Source: JBFLYH01 sp964630235
GTDB lineage: Bacteria > Oederibacteriota > JAAXVQ01 > JAUVAV01
Assembly: GCA_964630235.1 (NCBI GenBank)
Contig: CAZVUO010000004.1
Location: 260,132 to 324,131 of the forward strand
Reading direction: 5' to 3'
Length of the DNA stretch: 64,000 nt
Shown: one piece after another, positions 15,217-27,200 of the stretch
Layout: every line of letters begins with the position of its first letter
Numbering within the stretch: the first letter of the stretch is position 1
The notes under the pieces: model-generated
The model's database searches: none
Seen by the model: only the letters and a program-made list of their open reading frames with translations
Told to the model about the DNA's origin: nothing
Made by a program: the position numbers and the translations under genes

Positions 15217-18200
15217 TTAAGGTTTGAAAGGCGCGAAAGCCGGCTGCTGGTTCAAACGCAACCCCTCCAGGCGTTGTTCCTCGAACGGGTCCTTGCCCAG
15301 CAGTTCAAATTTGAAGGCTGCTTCGGACAAGGTGCCTTCCTCCGCCATCTTGACCACGCGCTCGGCGTGCTTGCCCGTGGCCGTGATCAGGCGGCCGTCG
15401 CTGTTGTACTTGAGATAGGTCTTGGCGCCGTCCGTGTCCGTGACCTCCTGGGTCACGGCCAGCACCTTGCCGTCCTGGTCGGACAAATAATCGTATTTCA
15501 CCACGCTGCCGGCCGCGGTCTTTTTGCTGACCAGCTTGCCGTTCTGGTAGTGGCGCGATTCCAGGAAAGCCCCGGTCGGCCCGAACACCGTGGCCGTGTA
15601 GGCGTTATTTTCCTGGTTGGTGTACTGGTAGACGGTCTTCTGGCTCCCCTGCGAGAACTGCAGCAGCCGGCCGTCGGCGTCGTATTCCATGGTGACCGCG
15701 CCGGCCGCCGTGTGTTCGGTCAGCTTCATCTGCCCGTCCGCCGCGTAATTGAAAACGCGCGAGCGGCCATCCACGTTCTCGGTTTGCAGCCGGCCGTCGT
15801 TGTCGTAGAACCGCACGCACAGGGTGCGGTCGCCGTACTGGATGGTCTGGCTGAACCCCTGCGGTTCGTACTTGAAGTCATGCGTCAGGCCACGCTGGTC
15901 CACGGCCTGCACCACCCGGCCCTGTTCATCCCGCTTGAATTCCGCCGCCTGCTGCACGTTCTTGTCCACCTGCAGGGCAATATCCGCGTCGGGCGCTGCC
16001 GCCGGCGCGCCGGCCAGGTTCGCGCGCACCTCTTCGACCACCGGGTTTGCGAGCGAGGCGCCCAGCAAACGTTTGAGCAGCGAGGACTCGTACGCGGCGC
16101 CGAAAACACGCTGGTAGGTGTCCGTCACGGCCTGCGCCATGGTGCCTGGAACCGTGCTGGCCAGGGCCTTGCCGATCGTTTCTGCCACCCCCTGCGCCGG
16201 TTCCGCCGCCCCCTGCGCCCGCCCTTTGCCGCTGTCCGCCGGGACGGCCAGCCCGCCGGCCAGACTCGCGCCGCCGGCTTTGTTGCCGGAGGATGTGCGG
16301 TACTTCCGCAGATTGGTGGCAGAAGCCGTGGCCAGCCCTTCGGCCCCAAAGGGAGCGGCGGCGTAGGTCACCGTTTTCTGGCTTAAAACATCGGCATGAT
16401 ATTGCTCGCTGTCCACGCCCGCGTCAACCCACATCCAGCCGTCCTCTTTTTTAAACCAATGCTTCTCGATCATGGTCCACTGCGTGCTGTAAAGCGTCAC
16501 CTCCCGGGTGCGGGACTGATACAGAGGCTGGTTGAGCTGATTATAGGCCTGCTGGGCATGCTCAATTTCACGGTACTCATTTTCTTCGGTGGAAGGATCG
16601 TCGGCGATGATTTCCACAAAATACGTCTCGGTTTTGGTTCCCGTCACAACCTGCCTCGAGCTCTTGACGGCGATCTCATTGCCGATATCGCCGGTATAGA
16701 ACTTGTTGTTGTATTTTTGCATGTTGCGATAATCACCGGTCGCCGGCTGAGTGTCGGAAATCACGGTATACGTCCGCGACTCGACCACTGGGCGGTAACG
16801 GGCTTTTTTCACGAACTGGCGGTCCAGATACCTGATATTGTTGTAATACACCGCCACCGTCCCATCCGCTTCGGTCTTCATTTCAATATCGCCGTATCCG
16901 GTCACATCGTCGAGCGTGAAAGCAGCCAGTTTGTACTCCGCCAGGGTTTTTCTAAGCGGGAACAGAGTGCCCATAATCGCTTGTTGCATTCCGGGATTGG
17001 GGTCCGTGGGATCATCCGGCGCTTTCCATGAAAAAGTTTCCTTCTCGGTGTTGTACTTGGCGATCAGGGTTTTCAGGAAAGCAAAGGCCTTGGCTTTGTC
17101 CATGGTTACGGTATTGTCCGCCGCCTGGCTGTCCAGCTTGGCATTCGTCGCTTTGAGCGTGCTATGGTCGAAATAGAACCCCGCGGACTTATAATGGACG
17201 GTTCCGGTCCAAACCGTTCCCTTGCTGTCGGTAAAGGTTTCCGTGGCCTGGGTGACATAGGCTTTATTTTTAGTGGCAGGCGTATACGAGTGCACCACGC
17301 CCTTGCTGTCGGTCCACTCGCGCAGGTTCCAATACTGGTCCATTTTCACCTGGCCGCCGGCCGCGGCCTCGCCCTGGATGCCGATCACCGCCGCGCCGGA
17401 ATAGGTATAGGTGAACGTGCCCAGGCCGCCGGTGGTCGAGGTCCGGCGCTGGGTGGCCGGGTCCCAGGTGGTGACGCCCTTATCGTCGGAACTGGTGGCG
17501 ATCTCGTTCACGCCGGTATAGGAATACGACGTGTTCACGCCATCCTCGCGCCGGCCTGTGGCCGTGGTGACATAGGTGCCGTCGTTTTGGAAGGTAATGG
17601 TCTCGTCCCAGGTCTCGTTGTTGTTAAGCACCTGCCGGGTCAGGATCCCGCTGGAAGTGTAGGTCTCCGTGCCCACGCCGGTATGGGTTCCCATATAGAG
17701 CGTATAGCTGATGTCGGCCGAAGTATGGAACGGCCCGGTCGGCGTGTCGGTGTAAACCCAGGTGAAGGTGCTGCCGTCATTGTTGACGCGGCTGCGGGTT
17801 TGGATCGCGGACTGTTCGTATCCGTTGTTGATGATCCACACCTCGCTGCCCTGGTTGTCCGTCACGGTGGCGGCGATCGGCCCGTTCTCCGTCATGTTGT
17901 AAATCACGGTCGCGTCCGTGACGAAATTCCCGTAGTTATACGTCACCTCGGCCCAGGTGGGCATCATGGCAAGCCGGTCCTGGTTCTCATTGGCCCGGCT
18001 GAGGTCATGCTGGACAATGGTCACGGTCTCGCCGTACCCGGCGCCGCTGTAGGTCACGGCCGCGGTGGTCGGATCGCCCATATTGCTGGTTCCATAATAC
18101 CGCGTCACGTCCCGGGCCTGCCCTCCGGGATAACTGCTGTTCTCGCCGTAAGAACTGTTTTCCACGCCGTGCGCGTCGTAATAAACAGTCTTATTCTGGC

Positions 18201-21200
18201 TGCCGCTGCGCGTTTCCTTGGTCAGCAGACCGGTCCAGTTATTGTACCAGTACGTTGAGTTGTAGGTCTCCGTGCTGTCTTTCCCGCTCTTTTGGCTGGT
18301 GGTGGCCGAGCCTTTGCGGCCGTTAGAGTCAAAACTCCCGCCGGTGTGGCGGTACTCGTTCTTGCCCGTGGTCACGGAGGAGTTGGTCATCCCCGTCGAA
18401 TGGTTGAAGCCCGTGCTGGTTTCCGTGACATCGCCCTTCTTGTTCCAGGCTTTGGTATAGGTGGCGACGCCAAAGGTGCCGTCATAGGTTGAATAGGTCC
18501 GCGCCTCGCCGTACCGGTTCCCAGGGGAGGAATACTTATACTGCGTGGAGGAACTATTCAGCCCCGTGTCGGGGTTAACCGCGTAAGTGGTGTAGGTTAA
18601 AGCATCCCCGGCCGCCCCATACATGTTGCCAGCCCAGCTGGCATAAGTGAACCCGTTCACGTCGTTGTAATTCTCAGTGATGGAGATCGCGGTGCGGGAA
18701 ACGGTCTTTTTGGGATTGCCGCTCCAATGGAGATCCTCGCCGCTCGAATCCGCCACTTCCGTTTCCTCGTAATAGGCGCCCTCGGCCGCGCCGTAAAAAC
18801 TGCGCTTCTGCTGGTACACGCCGGCCACGGGCAGGCCATGCGCGGTGAAATAGGACCGCGTGCGGTTCAGGCCGCTCTCCGAATAGCTTTCACGGCGGAT
18901 GCCCGTGTCGGCGTCATAGCGCACGGTCCAATCCGTGGTGGTCCGGCCCGCGTACGGTCCGAGATAGCTGTTGGTGATGGTCTTGATGTCCACGCCTTTG
19001 ACATTGGACCAGGTCTGGCTGTCCGACAGGCCGCAGGTGGTGGAGGTGTAGGTCTTGACCCCGGTTTCGATGTCATTGGTCATGATCGAGGTCTTGACTT
19101 TGGCGCTGTTCGGGCCGGTGGTGGCGCTGGTGACCGCTTTCCAGGCCATGCCGTGCCCGTCATAATAGGAGGTGGTGGTGGAAATCGCCTGGCTGGTGTT
19201 GATGGCTGAATATGCCGTGGACACGGACGTGGCGTTGAACCCGGTATCGAGATCCGGCGTATAGTCCGTGTACGTTCCGTACACCAGGCCGTACACCGAA
19301 TAATTCCAGCTGGTGTCAATGAATCCGTTCGCGTCGTAATTGGCATAGGTGGTGCCCAGGTTGTTCATGGCTGTGGACTGGGCCATGAGGCCGGTCCACG
19401 CGTCCATGGTGTAGTCGTTCAGGGTCCAGACCGCGTAGCCCAGGGTAATGCCTTCGTTCATCTTGGTCACGGCCATGTCCTGCAGCCCGTTGGCGTCATA
19501 CTCGGTCCAGCTGTCGCTGAGCATGGAGTGGCTGTAGGTCGCCCTGTTCAGCCCCGTCACCTCGCTGGCGTCAATGATGGTTTCGACATGCCGGCCAAAG
19601 GTGGCGCCCCGGTAATTGTCCGCAACGCTGGCTTCGGCCTTGCCGTACACCGCATCGTACTCCGTGGTGGTGGTGGACAATCCATTGACAGCCGTGGACC
19701 AGCGGTTGATGCCGGTCCACTTGTCCGTGGTGAAGGTGGTGGTGGTGGGGCTGGCCAGGCGTGCGCCGTACATATTTTCCGACTCCGACCGGGTGTTGGT
19801 TCCGTAGACCGGGTCATAGAAGGTTTTCGTCTTGGAAAGTATTTTACTCGGGTTGTTTTTGTCATGGGCCGTGCTGAACGACCACTCGTTGACGCCCGTG
19901 CTTTCGTTCACCTTGAACGTGGTGGTGGCGTGCCGGCTGCCGATGGCGCCGTAGTTGTTGTCCGAGACGCTGTAGTCAATGACGCCGCTGCCCTGCCACT
20001 TGTAGAAGGATTCGGTCCGGCCGTTCTGGTTGGCGGCGACGGTTCTCACGTTCTGTCCGGTGAAGTCATTGGCATAAATGTCGGTATGGGTGAACCGCAC
20101 CGAGAGCAGTCCCCAGTTTTGCAGGGAGTCCGACGACGTGGCCTTGCCGGTGTCCGCGCCGTCATAGTTGGTCACGGTGAGGCTGTAGTCGTTGTAGGCC
20201 ACGCTGCTGTTGTTCAACCCGTTGTCCGTGCGCGCGTCCAGGAGCGTATGGGTCGTGCGGGTGGACAGCAGTCCGTAGTTCGTCGCCGCGAAGGACTCGA
20301 GCGCCTGGCCGTGGGTTTGGTCGTCGTAGAGCGTGATGGTCGTGCCGTAGCCGTTGGTGGCCAAGGTGGCCTGGTTCAGGCCGTTCCAGGGATTGGCGTT
20401 GTTCACCGTGTGGGTGTTGCGGGTCAGGCCGATGCCATAGTTGTTCGCCGCGTCGCTGTACAGCGCCAGGCCGGTTTCCTCCGCGTCAAAGACCGTCGTG
20501 GTCTTGCCATAGGCGTTTGTCGTTTCCGTCTCGCGGTTGAGCCCGTTGAATTTGTTGACGAGCAGTTTGGTCGTCGTGGTTTCGCGGGTCGCGCCCAGCC
20601 CGTAGTTATTCCGCGTAAAAGAACCCGGCAGCGCGGTCCCGGAATCCAGGTAGTCGTAATTGGTCCGGGTGTAGGAATAGGCGCTCCAGGCCTCGGTCTG
20701 GATGTTCAGGCCCGTGTCCGGGCTCGCGGTAATATCCGTACTGGTGACGCGGGTGGCGTCCAGTCCGAAGTTATTATAGGTCGTCGAGGTATCCGCCGTG
20801 CCGTAGACCGCGCTTTCGTAATTCGTCACCGTGGTGCCGTATGCGCTGTACGAAATGGTTTGGACGTTGAGGCCGTTGACCGCGCTGGCCGTGACATCCG
20901 TCACGGTATCCCGGGTGGCGCCCAGGCCGAAGTTGTTGTGAGCCCGCGACCAATCAGCCGTGCCGACGGATTGGTTCTCGTAGAAGGTCTCGGTCCAGCC
21001 GTAATCATTCACCGCGAGCGTGCGGGTGTTAAGGCCGTTGGCCAGGTTGGCCTGGGTGTAAGTGGTGGTCTGGCGGCTGGCGCCCAAACCGTAATTGTTT
21101 TCCGCTTCAGAACGCACCGCGACACCGTACGTCAGGTCGTCATAGAAGGTGGTCGTGGTGCCGTACGTGTTGGTGGCCACCGTCTGCTGATTGAGCCCGT

Positions 21201-24200
21201 TCTCACGGTTGGCGAGGATCTCCGTGTAGGTGCTGCGCGAGGCGTTGATGCCGAAATTGTTGTTCGCGAGCGATTCCAGGGAAACCCCGCTTTCCACGTC
21301 GTCATACCGGGTATAGGTGGTCCCGTACACATTCGTGGCGAGGGTTTCCTGATTGAGCCCGTTCCACGCGTTGGCCTTGACGTCGGTATAGGTCTGCCGC
21401 GCGGCGACCAAGCCGTAATTACTCGTGGTCCAGGACTCCTCGCTGACGCCCGTGGCGGCATCGTCAAAATTCGTGGTCACGGTGCTGTAGCGGCTCACGG
21501 CCGTGGTCTGGCGGTTCAACCCCGTGGTCTCGTTGGCGTCAATGACGGCCAGGGATACACGGGCGTCTTCGACGCCGAAATTGTTCCAGCTGAGCGACGC
21601 GACGGAGGTTCCGTACACCGCGTCGTCATACTGCGTCAGGGTGGTGCCGTAATTGTTGCTGCCCAGGGTGTACTGGTTCAAGCCCGTCTCGGTGTTGGCC
21701 ACGATGGTCGTGTCCGTTATTTTGCTGGCGCCCAGACCAAAATTGTTCACCGCGTGCGAGAAAAGCGCCACGCCATAGTCATCGTCATCATACTGCGTTT
21801 CCGTCGTGCCGAAAGCATTGACCGCCTGGGTGCGGGTATTGAGGCCGCTGATGATGCTGGCGTCAATCTCCGTGAAGGTCACGCGCGAGGCGCCAAGGCC
21901 GTAAACGTTCTGCGCCACCGACCGTTCCGCCACGCCGGTTTCCTCGGACTCGTATTCCGTCCAGGTGGTGCCGTAGTCGTTGACCGCCTCGGTTTCCTCG
22001 TTCAAGCCGTTCCACGCGTTGGCTTCGATCTCCGTGTGGGTATCCCGCGAGGACAACAATCCGAAGCGGTTCGCGGCGTCCGAATCCAGGGAAACGCCTG
22101 TTTCGTGTTCGTCATAACGGGTAACGGTTTGGCCGTAGCGGTTGGTGGCCGTGGTTTCCCGGTTCAAGCCGTTCCAGACATTGGCGGCGATATCCGTATG
22201 CGTATGCCGGGTGGCGCCCAGCCCGTAGCGGTTGTCCGCGTCCGAGTTTTGGGCCGTGCCGTATTGCAGGTCGTCATAGCGCGTGACCGTGGTGCCGTAA
22301 TCATTGGTCGCGGTGGTTTCCCGGTTCAAGCCGTTCCAGACGTTGGCCGCCACGCTGGTCTGGGTGATGCGGGTGGCGTGCAACCCGAAATTGTTCTCCG
22401 CGAGGGAACTGACGGCCACGCCCGCATCCTGGTCGTCATACTGGGTGGTGGTCCGCCCGTAGAGGTTGACCGCGGTAGTGCGGGTATTCATCCCGTTGAA
22501 GGTGTTGGCGTCAATATCCGTGAACGTCAAGCGGCTCGCGCCCAGCCCGAAGTTGTTAAGCGCCAGCGACCATTCCGCGGCGCCGCTTTGCTGTTCGTCG
22601 TAGAACGTCCAGGTCGTGCCGTAGGCATTGTCCGCGCGGGTACTGATGTTCAGGCCGTTGCGCCGGCTGGCGTTGATCTGGGTGGCTGTCTGCCGGGTGG
22701 ATCCCAGGCCGAAATAGTTCTCCGCCCAGGAATATTCAGCCTTGCCGGTCTCGTCTTCGTCAAACTCGGTCACGGTCAGCGCGTAGGCGTTGCGGGCCGC
22801 GGTGCGGATGTTCAGGCCGTTCCAGTCGTTCGCGTCAATGTCCGTCTCGGTATAGCGCGTGGCGCCTAGGCCGTAATTATTCCAGCCGAACGATTCTTCC
22901 GCGACGCCGGTCTCCGCCTCGTCGTACAGGGTCAAGGACCGGCCGTAGGCATTGACCGCGTCCGTCTGGATGTTCAGGCCGTTCCAGGTATTGGCCGTGA
23001 TGACCGAATCCGTGACCGCGGAAGCGCCCAGACCGTAATTGTTCTCCGCGTGGGAAGCAAGGGCCACGCCGGTCGCGGCGGAGTCGTAATCCGTGGCGGT
23101 CGTGCCATAGGCATTGACCGCAACCGTGGCCTGGTTGAGCCCGGTATCGGTGTTGGCCCGAATGGTGGTAAAGGTGTCGCGGGTGTCCAGCAGGCCGTAG
23201 TTGTTCTCGGCCAGGGACCAGCGCGCGGTGCCGTAGTCTTCGTTGTCGTACACGGTATAGGTTTGCCCGTAGTCATTCCGGGCCAGCGTGTGGTTGTTGA
23301 GGCCGTTTTCAATATTGGCGTCAATGCGCGTGGCGGTCAGGCGGGTGGATTTGAGCCCGAATTGATTCAGCGCCAGTGATTGCTCGGCCACGCCGTAGCG
23401 GTCGTCGTCGTATTCCGTGTAGGTCCAGCCGTAGTCGGAGGCGGCCAGGGTCCACTGGTTGAGCCCGTTGTACGTGTTGGCGCTGATATCGGTTTCAGAA
23501 TGACGGCTCGCGCCCAGCCCGAAGTGATTGTCCGCCACGGAGTTCAGGGCCACGCCGGTCAGGTGCTGGTCATATTCAGTCCGGGTCGTGCCGTAGCGGT
23601 TAACGGCCACGGTCTCCTGATTGAGCCCGTTCCAGGTGTTGGCCGTGACGTCGGTGTGCGTCTGCCGGGTCGCGCCAATGCCCACGTTGTTGTTGGCGTC
23701 CGACGCCGTCGCGACGCCGTAGACCGCACTGTCATAATACGTACGGGTCTGGCCATAGGCATTGGACGCGAGGGTTTCCTGATTCAAGCCGTTCCAGTGG
23801 TTGGCCGTAACCAGGGTGTGGGTAAAGCGTGAATCCAGGAGCCCGTAATTGTTCAGGGCCAGGGACTGAACCGCCACCCCGGTATCTTCATTATCATAGA
23901 GCGTGAGCGTGCTGCTGTACGCGCTGACCGCATATGTGTAGTCGTTCAGGCCGTTTTCCACGTTGGCGGCGATCTGGGTCTGGCTCTCCAAGGTGGCGCC
24001 CAGCCCGAACCGGTTTACCGCGTAGCTGGCTGTCGCCACGCCGTATTCCTCGCTGTCGTAAATCGTCCGCGTGGCGCCGTACTCGTTGACCGCGTAGGTC
24101 TGCTCGTTGAGGCCGTTATACGTATTGGCCTGAATGTCGGTCAGGGTTTCCCGCGTGGCGCCCAGGCCGAACTGATTGCGGGCATAGGATTGCAGGGACA

Positions 24201-27200
24201 CGCCGCTTTGCTGGTCATCGTAGAGGGTGGTGGTTTCGCCGTACGCGTTGCTCGCGAAAGTGGCCTGGTTCAGCCCGTTGTAGGTATTGGCCTGGATCAG
24301 GGTGTCCGTGTCGCGGCTGGCCCCCAGGCCGTAGACGTTCTCCGCCCGGGATTGCACAGACACGCCGTAGACGGCGTCGTCATAGGTCGTGGTGGTTTTG
24401 CCGTACGCGTTCCTGGCCACGGTTGTCCGGTTCAAGCCGTTCCAGGTGTTGGCGTCAATGTCCGTGCCCGTGCGCCGGCTGGCGAGGATGCCGAACTTGT
24501 TGGCCGCGTCAGAATGCAGGGACACACCGTATTCCCGGTCGTCGTAATAGGTCACGGTCCTTCCGTAGTCGTTCTCCCCGGTCGTGACCTGGTTCAGGCC
24601 GTTGTACACATTCCCCAGGATGGCGGTATGCGTCACCAGGGTGGCGCCCAGACCGAAATTGTTTTCAGCCCAGGATTCAACGGACAGGCCGTAGGTGTCG
24701 TCGTAGAACGTGGTGGTGGCACCGTATTCGTTGACCGCGACGGTCTTCTCGTTCAAGCCCGTGTCATGGCTGGCAGTGATCACGGTGCGGCTTTGGCGGG
24801 TGGCGCCCAGGCCAAAGTTGTTGTACGCCATGGACTCCTCGGCCACGCCTGACTGCTGGTGGTCATAGCGCGTCACGGTCGTCCCGTAGGCGTTCGCGGC
24901 CAGCGTCAATTCGTTGAGCCCGTTAAAAACATTGGCGTAAATTTTCGTCCGCGTTTCGCGGGTGGCGCCCAGGCCAAAGTTGTTGAGCGCCAGGGACTCC
25001 TCCGCGGTTCCGTATTTTTCATCGTCGTACTCGGTGGTGGTGGTGCCGTACTCATTGACCGCCACGGTCTCCTGGTTCAGGCCGTTGTTGCGGTTGGCCG
25101 TGATCGCCGTGCGGGTCTTCCGGCTGGCCTCCAGCCCGTAGTTGTTGTCCGCGTCGGACTCCAGGGCCACCCCGCTGATCTGCTCGTCATAGCGCGTCAG
25201 GGTGGTGCCGTAGGCGTTGGATGCCAGGGTCTCGCGGTTCAGCCCGTTGAAAATATTGGCGGTAATTTCGGTGTGGGTTCTCAGGGTCTTGCCCAGCCCG
25301 AAGTTGTTTTCCGCGTTGGATTCCAGGGCCACGCCGGTCTCCCCGCTCTCGTAGCGGGTGACCGTGGTGCCGTAGGCATTGCGTCCCACGGTCACCTCGT
25401 TCAGGCCGTTGAACGTATTGGCCTGGATGGCGGTATACGTCTCTTCCGTGGCGATCAAGCCAAAGTTGTTGAACGTGTAGGACCGGGTCGCGACCCCGTG
25501 GCGGCCGCCCTCCACGCTGTCGTATTCGGTCAGGGTGGTGCCGTATCTATTTTGCGCCTTGGTCCGGAGATTCTGGCCGGTATGGATGTCCGCCTCGATG
25601 ACGGTCGCGGTGTCCAGCGTGTATCCCAGGCCGAAATTGTTGATCGCCCGGCTCGCGACCGCCACGCCGTAGGGACCGTCCGTCACCGTGTCATACGTGG
25701 TGTGGGTCCGGCCGTAGGCGTTGGTGGCCAGGGTTTCCCGGGTCAGCCCGTGCCGGATATCCATATCCACCCGGCTCTCCGTGAGACGCGTGGCCAGCAG
25801 CCCGAAATAATTGTTGGTAACCTGGCGGCTTTCCAGACCGGTCACGGGATCAAAGTCGTGGCTCGTGGTGATGCCGTAGAGGCTGCGCGAAACGCGGGCC
25901 GTGGTCATCCCCGTATCCGCTTCGTACTCCGCCTGGGTAAAGGACTGGCGCGAGGCCTCCAGCCCGATGGTGGCGACCCGGCGGCTGCGGACCGCGTCCC
26001 CGTGGATATCGTAGTCGCTATAGGTGGTGCCCAGGTCATCCGTGCTGGTGTTGGTCAGCAGACGGCCCTCGCCGTCATACTCGAAATCGTAGGACTCCTT
26101 GTAGCGCCCATCCAGCACGCCGAAGTTGTCCTGCTGCATCTGGAATTGGACCAGGGCGTCCCGGTCGAATTCCTTCTCCATGGTGGTCAGCAGGTTCTTG
26201 CTCAACGCCCGGGTGAGGAATCCCTCCCAGTCATAGTCATTGGTCGTGATGGTGTTGCGGCCGTACACCACGCCGTAGTGGTCCAGACGCAGGTTTTCGG
26301 TGGCAAGCGCGTCCCGGTTGAACTGGGTGATGGTCGCCCCTTTCAGGTCCGTTTCCTTGCTCACGGTCATGAACCCTTCGTCGTCATATTCATTGACCGT
26401 CCACTGCTGCCGCGCGTGGCCGTACTTGTTTTCCCGGTAAGAGACCACCACCAGTTCGTCAATGTTGTAGTAGTTCTGGGTCGTGCCGTTGGCATCGCGG
26501 GATTCGCTGTAGGTCATATAGCCATTACTGTCATATTCGAAATTGGAAAACTCCTCGCGGGGGAACCCGAATTTCTTGACCCGCCTGGTCTCCCGCATCA
26601 GGCCGTCCTCGTCGAACTTATTGTAGGCCGTGCCGCGCTGGTCGTCCGTGACACTGGTCACCAGCTCGCCTGCCTGGTATTGGTAGGTGGTGAACTTGCG
26701 CTTGGGGAACCCATAGACATCAATCCGCTCGCTGTCTTCCATCAGGCCGTCGCCGTCATAGTTGTTCCGGGTGATGCCCCGGCTGTCGCGCTGAAAGCTC
26801 TTTGCCAGCTCGCCGCTGGTGTTGTAAACATTCTTGACCCAGTTCTGCCGGGGGAACCCGTGGTGGTTCACCCGGTGGACGGTATCGGCCAGTTCATTGA
26901 CGTCGAAAGTCGTTATGCTCCTGCCCTTGACATCCCGTGAAACGCTCTCGGTCAGAATGCCGTCGGTATAGGTGCGTTCTTCCACCGACCGGCGCGGGAA
27001 GCCGATCTGGTTGATCCGGGTGATCTGGACCGGGTCCTCGAATTTATTGTAGTCCGTCGTGGTCTTGCCCTTGCGGTCCACCATCAGCGACTGGGTCAGG
27101 CGTCCGCGGGCATACTGATGGGTGGTTTGCTGCGCGCGTCCCCACTTGTCCTCCTGGTGGACGAAATAGGGTTTGCCATAGGCGTTATACAGCGTCTGGG

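Noticed and set aside
19528..22869. Very long open frame on the + strand opposite the giant gene (and another at 24859-26940)
   Set aside because: It is an antisense shadow created by the 162-bp repeat. The translation is Val/Gly/Arg-rich and periodic, with no start signal or domain, while the minus frame has a signal peptide, promoter and terminator.
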